Positions 11,571 through 21,620 are shown, numbered from the stretch's first letter. The stretch: DNA of 64,000 bases from Ashinkailepas kermadecensis (GCA_034440615.1 JAOTOM010003825.1:1-64000); one strand, 5' to 3'. Notes: a model not told the origin generated them from the letters alone. Numbers and translations are program-made.

Positions 11571-11880
11571 ATACACGGCAGCTCTAAAAAAAAAAACACC
11601 GGTGGCCCAGGATCCACACGGAGCCATGTGACCGCATGAGGGCCTCAAAAGCAGGCTGGAGCCCGCAAAAAGCAACATGGTCTTTAAAATATCAAGAGCA
11701 CTAAGTATAAACACTTCGGGGTCTTTGACCACGCGCCGGTACCTAACAAAAATCGTCGATGCACAAAAAGCAACAAACCCTAAATAGAGCCGTGGTCTCA
11801 AATGTGTGCCGGACCCCTAACAAAAATGGGCTGGAGCCCCAAAGACGTTGACAAAGAAAAACGCAACGGGTCCATAAAAC
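11571..11880 (+). repeat. GC-rich compound repeat, right extension
   Basis: The same style of unit continues (CCCTAAAAAATACACGGC, GAGCCCGCAAAAAGC, GGACCCCTAACAAAAATGGG) but with less regularity and no matched partner in the other arm. Confidence 0.65.
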
Positions 11881-12538
11881 GAACCCCTAGCTAGGACTTT
11901 GGTTCGGTAGCCAATCTAGGAGCATATTTAAGCACAGAGATGAAGTGCATCAGAGCTTAGAGGTATCCGGATTTTTAGCCCCAGAAAATGTGGGAAGAAG
12001 TTAACTAATCATATAATTGAATTAGTCAAATTTTCCCAGCGAACCCCTATAGAAAGCATTCCATCACGTCAACTATCGCTCTAGAATGTGGCAGCAATTA
12101 GCAAAACATAGGCCTAGCAGAAACCGTAGAATCGTACGAAGTGTGGCGAATGCGCCGAGTGCGCAAGGCGGGTGTACACGTGCATATACGTTGGCGTGGT
12201 GGTGACTGGGTGTTAAGAACTGGAATGCTTGAAATTGGAAAATTTTACATTTTGAAGTGATTTTTACAGGTGTAATTTCACCAGTGTGCAGTGACTTATC
12301 AAGGGATAACAAAATACAAATCTTCGAACAGGGTGGGGAAGATAGGGTTGAAATCTGGCGATCCGAACCGATGATGGTAGATTGCCCCCGCCCCCCCTAC
12401 AGGAAAACAAAGTTGGTCATTGTTTTAATTATTTTACTTTAAAATAAATAAAATGGGCCCCTTTGAACAAATTTGCTGTCAAAATCCGAGGAATTTCTTT
12501 TAAAAAATGGGGGTAGGTGGGACCCTCCAAATCCGTTT
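11881..12538. other. Non-coding stretch, no gene seen
   Basis: Moderate GC, a short run of C residues near 12390, and no recognisable gene or repeat. Confidence 0.6.
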
Positions 12539-12580
12539 GCCCCCTTCAATGCAAATCCTAGGTACGCCACTGGTGGAGGT
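12539..12580 (-). mobile_element. hAT-like terminal motif
   Basis: On the reverse strand the sequence reads CAGTGGCGTACCTAGGATTT, the typical start of non-autonomous hAT elements in animals, followed by a G-rich stretch. A related start, TAGTGGTGTAACTAGGATGC, lies on the forward strand at about 13241. No opposite end was found for either. Confidence 0.55.
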
Positions 12581-13523
12581 GGGGTGAGGTGGCATGTTGA
12601 CAGGAACAAAGCCAGTCACAATCTTACTTCCTATAGCTTGAAAATCGTTCCGGCGCCCTTGGAGTTGACCCAACTTTGAAACTGAAGGTGGCGATGTCCA
12701 TTGCTCGACAGGCTTTCTGGCTTTCAAGGACATTCTAGGTCTGAGACTTGCTATCAGTATCCCTCACAATCATCGCTAGCCATTAGTGACTATCACTACT
12801 CTCAGGGAGCCTGTTCGTCTCATAGGGGTCCTTAAAACATCTTGGACATCCCACACCAGTCCTCTCTCTGGTGTTCAGTGGTCCTTTTCAATCGCCAGAG
12901 ACCCTCTCCCGCTCCTCTAACGGAGCCTGAGGGAGCTGCTGCTGTTGCAGCTGCGCACTGGTGGGCTGGCATTAGCATCAGCTACCCACTCAATGCTTTC
13001 CGGATGATGTCTCGTCGGCCAGCGCCGCCCTCTGTAGTCCAGGTATGGCTTCCCTGCAAGTTCAAGTGGCTGTTGGTCTGGACTGGGGCCACCCCGACGT
13101 TCATGGACCAGTTTCCCTCTCCAAGGGCTTCTTTGCAGATCTTCGACGACCCTGTCGGTAGTTCAATGGTCATTTACCCTACGGAAGACGAATGGAAGGG
13201 GTCGCTTGTAACTTATCAATGCCCATGCACGTGCAGGGACTAGTGGTGTAACTAGGATGCATTTCGTATTCTCCCCCTTGAGGTCATGCTCCCCCCCCAC
13301 TGGTTGGTCGGCAGCGACATTCTGAGACCCTCGAGTGCATCCCATTCGAATGCTTGGGCGGAAAAGAAATGCTTTCTTCAGAGAAATGCTTCCCAGGTCA
13401 GCGCCCATTCAGCCGTCTTGTATCCCCTTCGCGTCACCGGCGCTCTTTAGAGTCATGACTTTCCTCTTGGTGGACTTATAAATACTCCCCGACAGGGAAC
13501 TTTTTCGACAATAGCCAACTAAA
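12581..13523. other. Mostly non-coding, with one hAT-like end
   Basis: A forward open frame of 133 codons (about 12842-13243) overlaps a reverse one and has no recognisable domain. At 13241 a hAT-like start motif occurs, followed by runs of C. Phrases such as CTCTCAGGGA...CCT and GGGTCCTT near 12800-12840 loosely resemble 9810-9835, possibly another eroded repeat. Confidence 0.5.
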
Positions 13524-13939
13524 GGACTGTTCACACCTAGCGTAATCTCGACGCAAAAAAACCAGCGCAATGACGGACTAGGCGTAATCCCGACACACTG
13601 GGCGTAATTTCGACGCGTCGACAGACCAGTGAAGATCAGCAAATACAGCAGATATAGCAAATATAGCAGCAAATATATAATCGAAGATCAGCAAAAATAG
13701 CGACCGCAGTTTATCCCGAGCAGTCTGTCGACCTTGCGTCAAGGCCGCTGGTGCGCCGAGCGGAAAAAGTTGCGAAAATCCAACTTTGTCCGCTCAGAAA
13801 TCGCCAGCGTTTTGTAGGACTCGGCAGACAGCTGACGCAAGGCCGGCGCAATGGCAGAATCGGCAGACTCATTGGGCCCCATGCTAGCTTTGCGTCGATT
13901 CCGACAGTGCGTCGAGATTACGCTAGGTGTGAACAGTCC
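13524..13939. mobile_element. 416-bp element with perfect 32-bp inverted repeats
   Basis: The left end at 13524-13555 begins GGACTGTTCACACCTAGCG and finishes with ATCTCGACGCA. The right end at 13908-13939 is its exact reverse complement over all 32 bases. Diverged internal copies of the same end (GGCGTAATCCCGACAC, GGCGTAATTTCGACGC) lie just inside the left terminus, and GTCGACAGAC near 13617 is mirrored by GTCTGTCGAC near 13722. No transposase is encoded, so it has the form of a MITE. I could not find a clear target-site duplication. The perfect termini suggest recent activity. Confidence 0.9.
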
Positions 13940-14296
13940 ACAAGTCAAAGTCCGCAGCATAGCGTCTGAACGAAGCGTCATGATCCGACATACCGCTGAT
14001 GCGAAGAGGGACTACTCCTGGTGTGACGTGTGAAGATTTGTCTAAAAGCTGTTTACTAGTGTCAGAGCAGCAGTCCAGATATTTTTGCACGGGGAAACCC
14101 AGCAAAGAAAAAAGTCCCCTGATGGGCTTGGTCAGTAAATGTGTCAGCCATGTTTCACGGCTTGCTCCATTATTCGTTGGTGCTTAAAGAAATTCAGTAT
14201 TGTGTTCAGTGTAGGGAAAGCAGGATATGTCTATGCAATCATTTGCAAACTTGGTACTATGCTTTCTGGGCAAGCATGGCTGAATGAGCAGATTTC
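13940..14296. other. Non-coding stretch, no gene seen
   Basis: Nothing recognisable. It may include further decayed sequence of the Penelope-like element that starts to be readable at 14297 on the reverse strand. Confidence 0.5.
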
Positions 14297-14815
14297 ACCT
14301 CTTGGCTTGCCTGTATGTTGGAGATGGGATATGAGACATGATTGGTACCAGTCTCTTTACATTTGCATATGCATACGCCAGCGCGTATTCACCAACCACT
14401 TCCATAAATTGTGTTCCATTAATCACCACGCTTCCGTATTAATACATCGGCTATTTTCGCTTTGAGAGAGTCGGTAGTGCCCTTTTTGATCAGTTCAAAT
14501 CTCGTCCGGTCAGAGAGGATGTCGTTCATCTTCCTCAGATAGTCGGCTTTGTTCAGAATGACATACGTCGATGACTTGCCTGCTTTTCGACTTACTTGGT
14601 CCTAATTTTCCTTCAACTGTTTTGCTGCGTCTTCATGCTTTTATAGTTAAAATCTTACCCCTTGTGCTATCCCTGAGTTTGGAACCTTCACCACCCACCC
14701 AGACCTTTTTATTTGGGTTGACATGCACTTTTCTGTCCTTTTGCAGCTTGGGGATGTCCTGATATAATAGTTCAAGTTCTGATTTTTGTCCAGTGCGTAC
14801 GTTTAGATTGAAAGT
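14297..14815 (-). pseudogene. Penelope-like element, N-terminal RT region relic
   Basis: The reverse strand gives, in 5' to 3' order, a segment with SELELLYQDIPKLQKDRK and LRDSTRGKIL. After a frame change follow AAKQLKEN, stop, DQVSRKAGKSSTYVILNKADY, LRKMNDILSDRTRF and DSLKAKI. Then comes a decayed part and, in another frame, VPIMSHIPSPTYRQAK. The '..KADKSS.YVILNK.DYL.K...ILSD...F' block and the 'RPIIS.IPTPTY.LAK' block are ones I associate with Penelope-like retroelements, which pair this RT with a GIY-YIG nuclease. Multiple stops and frameshifts show a dead copy. The catalytic aspartates and the nuclease are not seen. A different retroelement clade is possible. Confidence 0.68.
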
Positions 14816-14912
14816 GGCGGTTAGGTCCGAGATTAATCAGCTGCTAGCTACATCTGGTCTGTGGTGAGCTGGACAGAAGACAGAGTAGCGGAGCCCTGAG
14901 TGCTCTCTGGCA

Positions 14913-15288
14913 GTGTGATGTCACCACTATATAGATGAACTGTAATATCACCACCATGGAGATGAACTGTAATGTCACCACCATATAGATGAAATGTAAT
15001 GTCACCACCATATAGATGAAATGTAATGTCACCACCATAGAGATGAACTGTAATATCACCACCATAGAGATGAACTGTAATGTCACCACCATATAGATGA
15101 AACGTAATGTCACCACCATATAGATGAAATGTAATGTCACCACCATAGAGATGAACTGTAATGTCACCACCATAGAGATGAACTGTGATGTTGCTACCAT
15201 AGAGATGAGCTGCGATATTACGACCATACAGATGAGCTGTGATGTCACCACCATAGAGATGAGCTGTGATGTTACCACCATAAAGATG
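14913..15288 (-). repeat. 27-bp minisatellite, main block
   Basis: About 13-14 units carrying ATGTCACCACCATAGAGATG, with variants TATAG/TAGAG and AACTG/AAATG/GAGCTG. The period of 27 keeps a reverse frame open (an HLYGGDITV repeat). It sits inside the Penelope-like relic, between its two recognisable parts, and is interrupted at its right end by a SINE. Confidence 0.95.
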
Positions 15289-15443
15289 GTTATTGGTTGT
15301 ACGACACGTCGACCGTTGAGTCATATAGCGTCGCCAATCTCTCACGCCGATTGGTCGCGGGCGAAGAGTAGCGACAGGTGAGATTCGAACCCACAATCTT
15401 TCTATTGTGAGACGAGCATCTAACCCCTAGACCACTCGTCCCC
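15289..15443 (-). mobile_element. tRNA-derived SINE with 14-bp target duplication
   Basis: On the reverse strand the element starts with a tRNA-like head containing box A, TGGTCTAGGGG (15424-15434), and box B, GGTTCGAATC (about 15382-15391), the internal promoter of RNA polymerase III. The T-arm pairs well, but the acceptor ends do not match, so it is not a functional tRNA. The body runs to about 15289. The 14-bp CCACCATAAAGATG directly flanks it on both sides (15275-15288 and 15444-15457). These two copies share an AAAG variant unlike the usual GAG of the surrounding minisatellite, so they look like a true target-site duplication. Confidence 0.78.
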
Positions 15444-15512
15444 CCACCATAAAGATGAGCTGTTATATTACCATCATATATATGAGCTGTGATGTTACCA
15501 CCATAGAGATGG
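15444..15512 (-). repeat. 27-bp minisatellite, part beyond the SINE
   Basis: Two to three further units (TACCATCATATATATGAGC, TTACCACCATAGAGATGG). They continue the array at 14913-15288 once the SINE is mentally removed. Confidence 0.9.
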
Positions 15513-16066
15513 CACAACTTCTTGACAATCCTAATCTTATCAGCTTGGTCGCTATTGTCCAAACTTTTCCGTACACGCCGTTTGATTTCACACATGGCAT
15601 CTTGGGGAAGATGAACATTATCGAGATCTTGTTACAGTTGATCAAACCTAGGAGCTAGCTTTAAAATCACATCCATTTTTGCCTTCATCAGATGATCCAC
15701 TAAACCCTGCCTGTACTCCTTTTTGCAAGGCTCATTCCGTGCCCCGTTGTCATGCAGCTCGATATTCGCATACTTGGAGAGAATAGTCTCTCGTAGACAG
15801 ATTCCAGCGGGCAGCATTGAGCAGTCAGGGATGGACAGCACAATGTGAACGGAAAGGCGGCATATCGCGTCAGTCCGTGTGCGCACCAGCAGATCCAAAG
15901 GAACGCCCCTTGCATAGCAGCACAGCTGATGCTGATGCACAGCTGATGACAGAATCAGTCGGACGAGCCTGCCAATGAACATGGGCAACGGTGACAACGT
16001 GGAAGGCGTTCGCCTCAACTCGCGTTTGCATCGTGGTTCCTGATGTGCATTGGCAAATTCAAACAC
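15513..16066 (-). pseudogene. Retroelement coding relic, probably Penelope-like N-terminus
   Basis: A reverse-strand frame of about 144 codons ends ...RNEPCKKEYRQGLVDHL, KAKMDVILKLAPRFDQL, then TAA. The same frame then continues without further stops through DLDNVHLPQDAMCEIKRRV and SLDNSDQADKIRIVKKL into the minisatellite. A single nonsense change would split an otherwise coding-like charged helical region. On the reverse strand it lies upstream of the Penelope-like RT block at 14297-14815, so I infer it is that element's N-terminal region. I do not recognise this domain itself, so an unrelated decayed gene cannot be excluded. Confidence 0.5.
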
Positions 16067-16135
16067 AGGTGATCGAGGGAAGCGGGACTCGATCGTAGCT
16101 TGTCATTCCCTGCCACGTAAGAGTGTTGTAGTACC

Positions 16136-16425
16136 CATAGGCGTAGGAACGTCTGAAAAAGTGAGGGGGCCAGGGTCAACAGCAGGGGCGCACCCAGGGA
16201 TTTCGCAAAGTACCTTGGCTGAGCACTTGTGGATAGAGAACCCGATGATTTTAACAGTGAACACACAACATTCACCGCAAAGGGGGATGGGGCAGGCCCC
16301 CTGGACGCGCCTATGGCTAACAGCAACACGTGATATTGAAAAATAACTATCATCGCTGTATAAGTACTTTCAAATTCACACTTCACTCTGAACTTCGAAC
16401 TCTTTTTACGACTGATGGATTCTTT
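16136..16425 (+). repeat. Composite dispersed repeat B, copy 1
   Basis: It begins CCATAGGCGTAGGAACG and has GGGGGCCAGGGTCAACAGC, GGATAGAGAACCCGAT, CCCCCTGGACGCGCC and AAGTACTTTCAAATTCACA. It matches the segment at 35452-35735 along its whole length with roughly 85-90% identity by eye. A smaller inverted-repeat element is nested inside both copies. Part of the start also occurs reversed near 20569-20635. Confidence 0.85.
16185..16317. mobile_element. Small inverted-repeat element nested in repeat B
   Basis: The ends are GGGGCGCACCCAGG and, reversed from the far side, CCATAGGCGCGTCCAGG. They are imperfect terminal inverted repeats sharing the GGCGC..CCAGG pattern. The flanks CAACAGCA (16177-16184) and TAACAGCA (16318-16325) agree at 7 of 8 bases, the length expected for a hAT-type target duplication. 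The equivalent element in copy 2 is at 35502-35629 with the same flanks, so insertion happened before the composite was copied. Confidence 0.65.
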
Positions 16426-16829
16426 TGTAATAATAGGTTTATCTTCCTGGTGCAAGTGAAACCATTAGTACATATTGCCGTTCAAACAAAATGTCTTCAA
16501 CTTCCGCTATGTGTGTAGGGGGGAGGGCGGGTGCAAGCTTATTACAGCCTCAATAATGTGTATGTGGTGTGCTCTAGTTTCCATGATATAGTACTATACG
16601 TTTCTAAGATGTCCCCCGTTGTAAATGTCACCGATGTTGGTGAGGAGAAAGAATAAGCAAGAACGTAGCTTACTTGCTGGCCCATGGCAAAAGAAGTCCA
16701 TTATTGATGTTGGAAAGGATGAGAAACAGAAAAGACGGGTGATCGCTGGTTGAAAATTATTTGATCCGGTGTGTGGCATGCCAAGATTGGCAGGCTAACA
16801 GAATTGCATGGTGTTCGTGTGCTTTTTTT
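16426..16829. other. Non-coding stretch, no gene seen
   Basis: Ordinary mixed sequence; no gene, RNA or repeat recognised. Confidence 0.6.
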
Positions 16830-17995
16830 AAAAACAAATGTCTATGGTTTTTAAGGCCCTACCGCTTTTTGCCAGAGTCGGTACGCTTTGGAGGGCCAGG
16901 TGCATTTTCGTCCTCCAGTTGTGCTCTTAGGATCCCCCTGTGTTTATTGGGATTTCCTCGCTCACATTTGTGGGACCCCAGCACGATATTGGGGGCTCCG
17001 GTATAATTTATCGGGGTCCCGTCGCGACTTTTCGGGCCGAGGCTCGTGGTTCCGGGGGACCCGACGCCAGTTTTCTGGGCTCGACGCAATTTTTGTTGAC
17101 TTCTCCTGAATTATGTAAAGTCCGAGCCACGGCCTGATTTTTCGGGTCCCCGGCGATATTTTTTATTTTGTCTCGTGGCGATTATCCGAGCTCCGGTGCG
17201 TTTTTCGGTGCCTTATGCGGTTTGTTAAGGCATCTGGTGGTATGTTTGAGCAAAGGAGCGATTTTCCTGGCTCGGACATTTTTTTTTTGAATCTATTTTG
17301 GAGGGCTCCGGCTTGATCCTTGTCGGGTTTCGATGCGATTTTCGGGCCACGCTGTGCTTAGCTGAGGCCACCGACGCCCTTTTTTTGGAGGCCCGAGGGG
17401 AATTTTTGATGCCCCGACGAGGATTTATGGGACTACTGACAGGAATTTTGGGTCGAAAGCGCGATATTTGGGTGCTTGGCGCTAGTTCGAGGAGCGTGTT
17501 GTACTCATCTGGGCCCCAGTGCGAATTTGGCGTTCCCGGCGCAAATTTTCGGGTACAGTGCAGGATTTTTGGTGCCCGTTGCATTTATTTATAACCCCGA
17601 ATTCTGGGGGCCCCAACACAAATTTATGGGGTCTCAGAACCATTTTTGGGCACGCCGACGCCATTCTTGAATTCTTGAAAGTCCACCTCTTCAGGATGTG
17701 TGTGTGTGGGGGGGGGGGGATTTTCCATTGGTATGCCACTGCGGCTGCTCAACGAGTTTTTTTTTCCAGCCGATGGCACCCTTAAGAGTAGAAAGGCCCT
17801 TTGGAGAACTTTCTTTCGGGGCATGTTCTGAATTTTCCATTGCTCGGGTCGACTCGATGGAGTCCTTTTGTGATTTTTTGGCGGTCGACTTGTATTTTTT
17901 TGTAAGTCTCTTGCGCGATACTTTTGGGTCCCGGTGCGATTCGTCGGTCTCCCGGCGCATTTTTTTCGGACCTCAAAGGCGCTTCTTTTCCGGGG
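16830..17995 (-). repeat. GC-rich compound repeat, right inverted arm
   Basis: This is the reverse-complement partner of 10405-11570, with the same succession of motifs: GGTACGCTTTGGAGGGCCAG and GTTGTGCTCTTAGGATCC near 16880-16935, GCGGCTGCTCAACGAG near 17740, AGTAGAAAGGCCCTTTGG near 17790, and TGTTCTGAATTTTCC near 17825. Units are about 28-30 bp with a GATTTTCGGG or GCGCGATTTT core. A poly-G run lies near 17706. Sequence divergence between the arms appears substantial (perhaps 20-30% by eye). Confidence 0.82.
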
Positions 17996-19190
17996 CAAGG
18001 CGCGTTTTTGGGGTCTGACACAATTTGTGTGACCGTAGAGTAACATTCCGGGTAGGAATTGATTTTTGGGAAGCCAGCTGCGACTTGTGGGGATGCGGCA
18101 GGACTTTTTGGCCCCTAATGTTATTTCCAAAGGCAGCGGCGCGACGTTTTTGGGTCTAAGTACGATTTTTGGACCATGTCTTCAATTGTTGGGATGCCTA
18201 TCGCGAGTTTTAGTGGCCTCGACACGTCTTTGGGGGCCCAACACGTTCTGATTTCTTTTGGATCGACTGCTAGGAGCCCAAAATGATTTTCCATGTCCAG
18301 ACTGTTATTTTCGTTGCCCCAGCTTCGTTTGTTGGGTGTTTCCGATGATACTTTTGGGGCCCCGGTGTGACCTGTCAAGCCCCTAGCGTGATTTTCATGG
18401 GCCCGAGTGCGACGTTTTGGTACCTTCAGGTTCAGCGTGATTTTCAGTGGCTTCGGCCCAACGTTTTGAGTCCCCGTTGTGATTTTCAAGAACCAAAGCA
18501 CGACTTTTTGTCGGCCCCAGCGTGATTTTCTGGGCCAAGGCGCGAACTTTTGAGCCCCCATCGTGATTTTCTGCGGCCCAGACAGCCTTTCTCCGGCCCC
18601 CATCGTGATTTTCAAGGACCACGGCACGACATTTTCTGCTCCCAGCGTGGTTTTCAAGAGCCCCGGTCAAACTTTTTGTGCCCCCGGCGCGATTATCAAG
18701 GGCGCCGGCCCGACCTTTTCGGACCCAGTGTGATTTTGAGGGCCCGGCCAGTCTTTTTCTGGCCTGGCGTCATCTTCGGAGGGTCCGGAGAAGCACGGTC
18801 CGACCTTTTAAGGCCTTAGCATGATTTCATGGTGCCCTGGCGCGACTTATCGGGGTTCCGGCGCGACTTTTTGGAGGCGCAACGGTATTTTCAGGGATCC
18901 GATACCACATTTTGGAGCCATCAGCGTCATTTTTATGGTCCCGGGACGATTTTTGAGGCATTCAATGTGATTTTCAAGGGCCTTGGTGGGATTTTGGGAG
19001 GCCCCAGCCACATTTTCAGGGATCCTTGCGCGACTTTTTGGCGGCTCCAAAGTGATTTTTGTGGGCCCCGCTGCGATTGTTGGGGACAACAGCATGATTT
19101 TTAGGGAGCCTGGAGCCCTTTTTCCGAACCCAGGCGCGATTATTTGGGGCCCACAACCTCGCAAGGGAAGGGGGACTGCTCCAATTCCGC
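17996..19190 (-). repeat. GC-rich degenerate array, extension of right arm
   Basis: Tiles of about 29 bp in two alternating flavours: one with GTGATTTTC plus AAGGGCC or TGGGCC, the other with GGCGCGAC plus TTTTTG. Together they give a loose period near 58-60 bp (clearest at 18380-18960). It ends with CCTTCGATACGCCCATG, which resembles a DNA-element terminus. Long open frames on both strands reflect composition only. Confidence 0.75.
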
Positions 19191-20568
19191 CTCCCTTCGA
19201 TACGCCCATGCGCATGCTCAAATGATTGTATAGCTTATCCATGACGTCTATGGAGTACATCGCAGAAAATCGACTTTCCTATACCCATTTAACTGCTTGC
19301 ACCGGAAGTAGTGTTCAGAAATATACATCCTGCAATTGGCCTAAATTCATCTCCTTATCTTCAGGGTTCTTAAATCTCAGCCTGGACGTACACATCACTG
19401 AACGATGAAAAGCCTTGATAGTAGTCTCCGTTGTAATTAGGTGTTTTGTACTTTTAATCAAAATGTCTTCATTGAATAGATGCTGGGATCAGTGTCTTTG
19501 ATAAGCAGAGATTGTTACATATACCATGGCACCACCATCTTATCGGACATAATTTGAATTCAGTGTTTAGCGTGCTGTTAATGCCACCTCGCAGTTACCC
19601 AGCTGAAGATCAACTCGGGTCAGTTGCCATGCTCGTCATGTGCCTTCTCAGGTCACATGACAAGCATCGCTCGTTACTCGTCGCATCATTACTCTTCATA
19701 TCACTCCTCGTGTGACCTTGTCAGGTCGTACCACGAGCGCCTAATCTTCTCGGGGATTCTGAGATTCTGACAGGCGTTCTAGCACTTGAAGTTGATGTAA
19801 TAGGTTGTGGAGTTCACTATTGCATCTATGCTACCATAATAAATGATGGAAATAAGTATTTTGCTATGTTGGATACCAGCACCGATAATACCCAGGCATC
19901 TCACCGAAAAGGTTGGATATTTGTGTGGTGTGCCAAACTGTGAAAATCCATTGAAATGTGGAAATTTGTACGTTCTATTTCATACTAGTCACGCAATGTA
20001 TGTATCGTGGCAGTAATTTTATGCTTCAATGATCAAAATACATGTGAATGTTGAATTGTATGGCAGCTAGGAGTAAGGCCATATATAATACATGGCTATG
20101 AAGGATCAAGGCAATGATCAAGGCAAGGAACTTGCACTTGCAAATTGTACGTCTTACCTTGATTGTGTTACGTTACTGCCTTCAGCCTTTATAAGTTTCT
20201 AATGTTGGCAATATTAATGAAATCGATGTTAAATATGTGAACAGTAAAAGAACCACAGTGCAACTCTAGTATCAATGTATTTTGGCACTAGTTGGCACAT
20301 CATCTGCTTTATAGTCTTTTCATAACATAATATAAGGTGTGAAAATCCATGCATCTGTTGCATTACATCAACTCTTGAATAAGTTGCGTTGTTGTAAGGT
20401 CGTGTCCAAGTGTGTATGACTTTAAAAAATGAAGTGCTACCATGTGATATGTGCAACTTCTTCTTAGTTATGGATTGCAGAAACTTTTTCACATCTTCAA
20501 ATGTGTGCATGCTGCCTTTTATTAAATTTAAATGTCTCAAAAGTGGGAGGACCAGCAACCATTGTTGC
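19191..20568. other. Non-coding stretch, no gene seen
   Basis: AT-richer sequence without recognisable coding, RNA or tandem features. A phrase AGGTCACATGACA is near 19650. Confidence 0.6.
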
Positions 20569-20635
20569 CCCCCCCCCCACTTTGAAAAGTGGGAGGGCCA
20601 TTGCCCCCTTGGCCCCCCTGTTCCTACGCCTATGG
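20569..20635 (-). mobile_element. Fragment related to the start of repeat B
   Basis: On the reverse strand it reads CCATAGGCGTAGGAACAGG followed by G-rich blocks, matching the first 17 bases of the repeat at 16136. Two nearby phrases, AAAGTGGGAGGACCAGCAAC and AAAAGTGGGAGGGCC, suggest internal duplication. Confidence 0.55.
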
Positions 20636-20919
20636 TAGTACCACGGTACACTGGTCATAGGCCCAGTGGACCCCGCCACGGTTCGGTGGTCGCACATTGT
20701 AGCTGAACCGGGCTCGAGCTTTACGACAGGGCGGATACAAAATTATACCTGCACGGCCACGAGCGACACCGACTTAAACCGGGCGGCCATGTCATTTGTG
20801 GAGCTGAATAAATCGCTCTAAACGAGCAACTTCAATACAGGGAAGCGCACCGTTCACCGGCGCTGGACGGCGGTGGCTGACGGCTGGCCGGAGCGCCTCC
20901 CCATCACCACATACCTGAC
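20636..20919. other. Non-coding stretch, no gene seen
   Basis: GC-rich, no recognisable feature. Confidence 0.55.
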
Positions 20920-21070
20920 GTAGCCATCACATTGGGGACATAGACGATCACACTGGGGACATCGGTCGCACTGCAGTTATAGACGGTCACACGGGAGACA
21001 TAAACGGTCACACTGGAGATATAGACGGTCACACTGGAGACATAAACGGCCACACTGGAGATATAGGCGG
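20920..21070 (+). repeat. 21-bp minisatellite
   Basis: About seven units of the form ACGGTCACACTGGAGATATAG, with CATAA and GGGGACAT variants. The period is a multiple of three, and the reverse frame gives a VTVYISS-like repeat. Confidence 0.9.
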
Positions 21071-21236
21071 CCGCTCTGAAACCATGAACGGCCCGGCCCG
21101 TGAGGTGGCAATGAACCTGAGGTCGGATGAACGGGTCGGCAGTACAACAGACGGCACCAGACGGGCGGTCTTCCTCGCCGGCACTAACGTGAGACGACCA
21201 CAAGGTGAGGCACCGGCCGACGCGTCAAGATCATCA

Positions 21237-21385
21237 CGGCACGTCACGTCACGTCACGATGTAGCCTCACCTCAGACCACATCTCTTCACGTGACGACAC
21301 GGTGCATCACGCCACGTCACGTCACGTCAGTTCACGTCACGTCACGCACAGCAGTGTACGCTGCGTCACGTCACGTCAGATCTCA
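21237..21385. repeat. CACGT-rich simple repeat
   Basis: Repeated CACGTCACGTCACG runs broken by unique phrases. Each unit contains a TGACGTG core, which looks like CRE/E-box binding sites but is most simply a 5-bp simple repeat. Confidence 0.85.
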
Positions 21386-21395
21386 TCACGAGACA

Positions 21396-21530
21396 GGGGT
21401 GGTTGAGTGGTTGAGTGTTGAACTTTGAATACGAGGGTACCGAGTTCAACACTCGCACCATTCGGAACACTTCCCAATCCCGCGGTCCACCGGTGGCACG
21501 GTGTGGACGGCGCTGTTATCATTTGCCGTG
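21396..21530 (+). mobile_element. tRNA Ser/Leu-type SINE, 3'-truncated copy
   Basis: The head GGTTGAGTGGTTGAGTGTTG (decayed box A) and GAGTTCAACACTCGCACC (box B) is followed by TTCCCAATCCCGCGGTCCAC and CGGTGTGGACGG. The same parts in the same order form the intact SINE at 56676. This copy ends at GTTATCATTTGCCGTG, where hAT-like sequence begins, so a later insertion or deletion removed its tail. Confidence 0.8.
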
Positions 21531-21620
21531 GCCAGGGGCGTTGTTTTGTATGCTTTTGGAGGGGCATGTGCCCCCATCAATGTCAATTTTGCCCCTCCAA
21601 TTGTAAACTCCCCCCAATAT
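21531..21620 (+). mobile_element. hAT-like element end, copy 2
   Basis: GCCAGGGGCGTTGTTTTGTA, then GGAGGGGCATGTGCCCCC and GCCCCTCC. It is related to the ends at 10365 and 29259 and abuts the SINE copy directly. Confidence 0.55.

Noticed and set aside
15375..15443. Functional tRNA gene on the reverse strand
   Set aside because: Box A, box B and T arm are good, but acceptor ends do not pair and a SINE body with target duplication surrounds it.
21237..21385. Cluster of CRE/E-box regulatory sites
   Set aside because: The TGACGTG cores arise from a CACGT simple repeat; no promoter or gene is adjacent.
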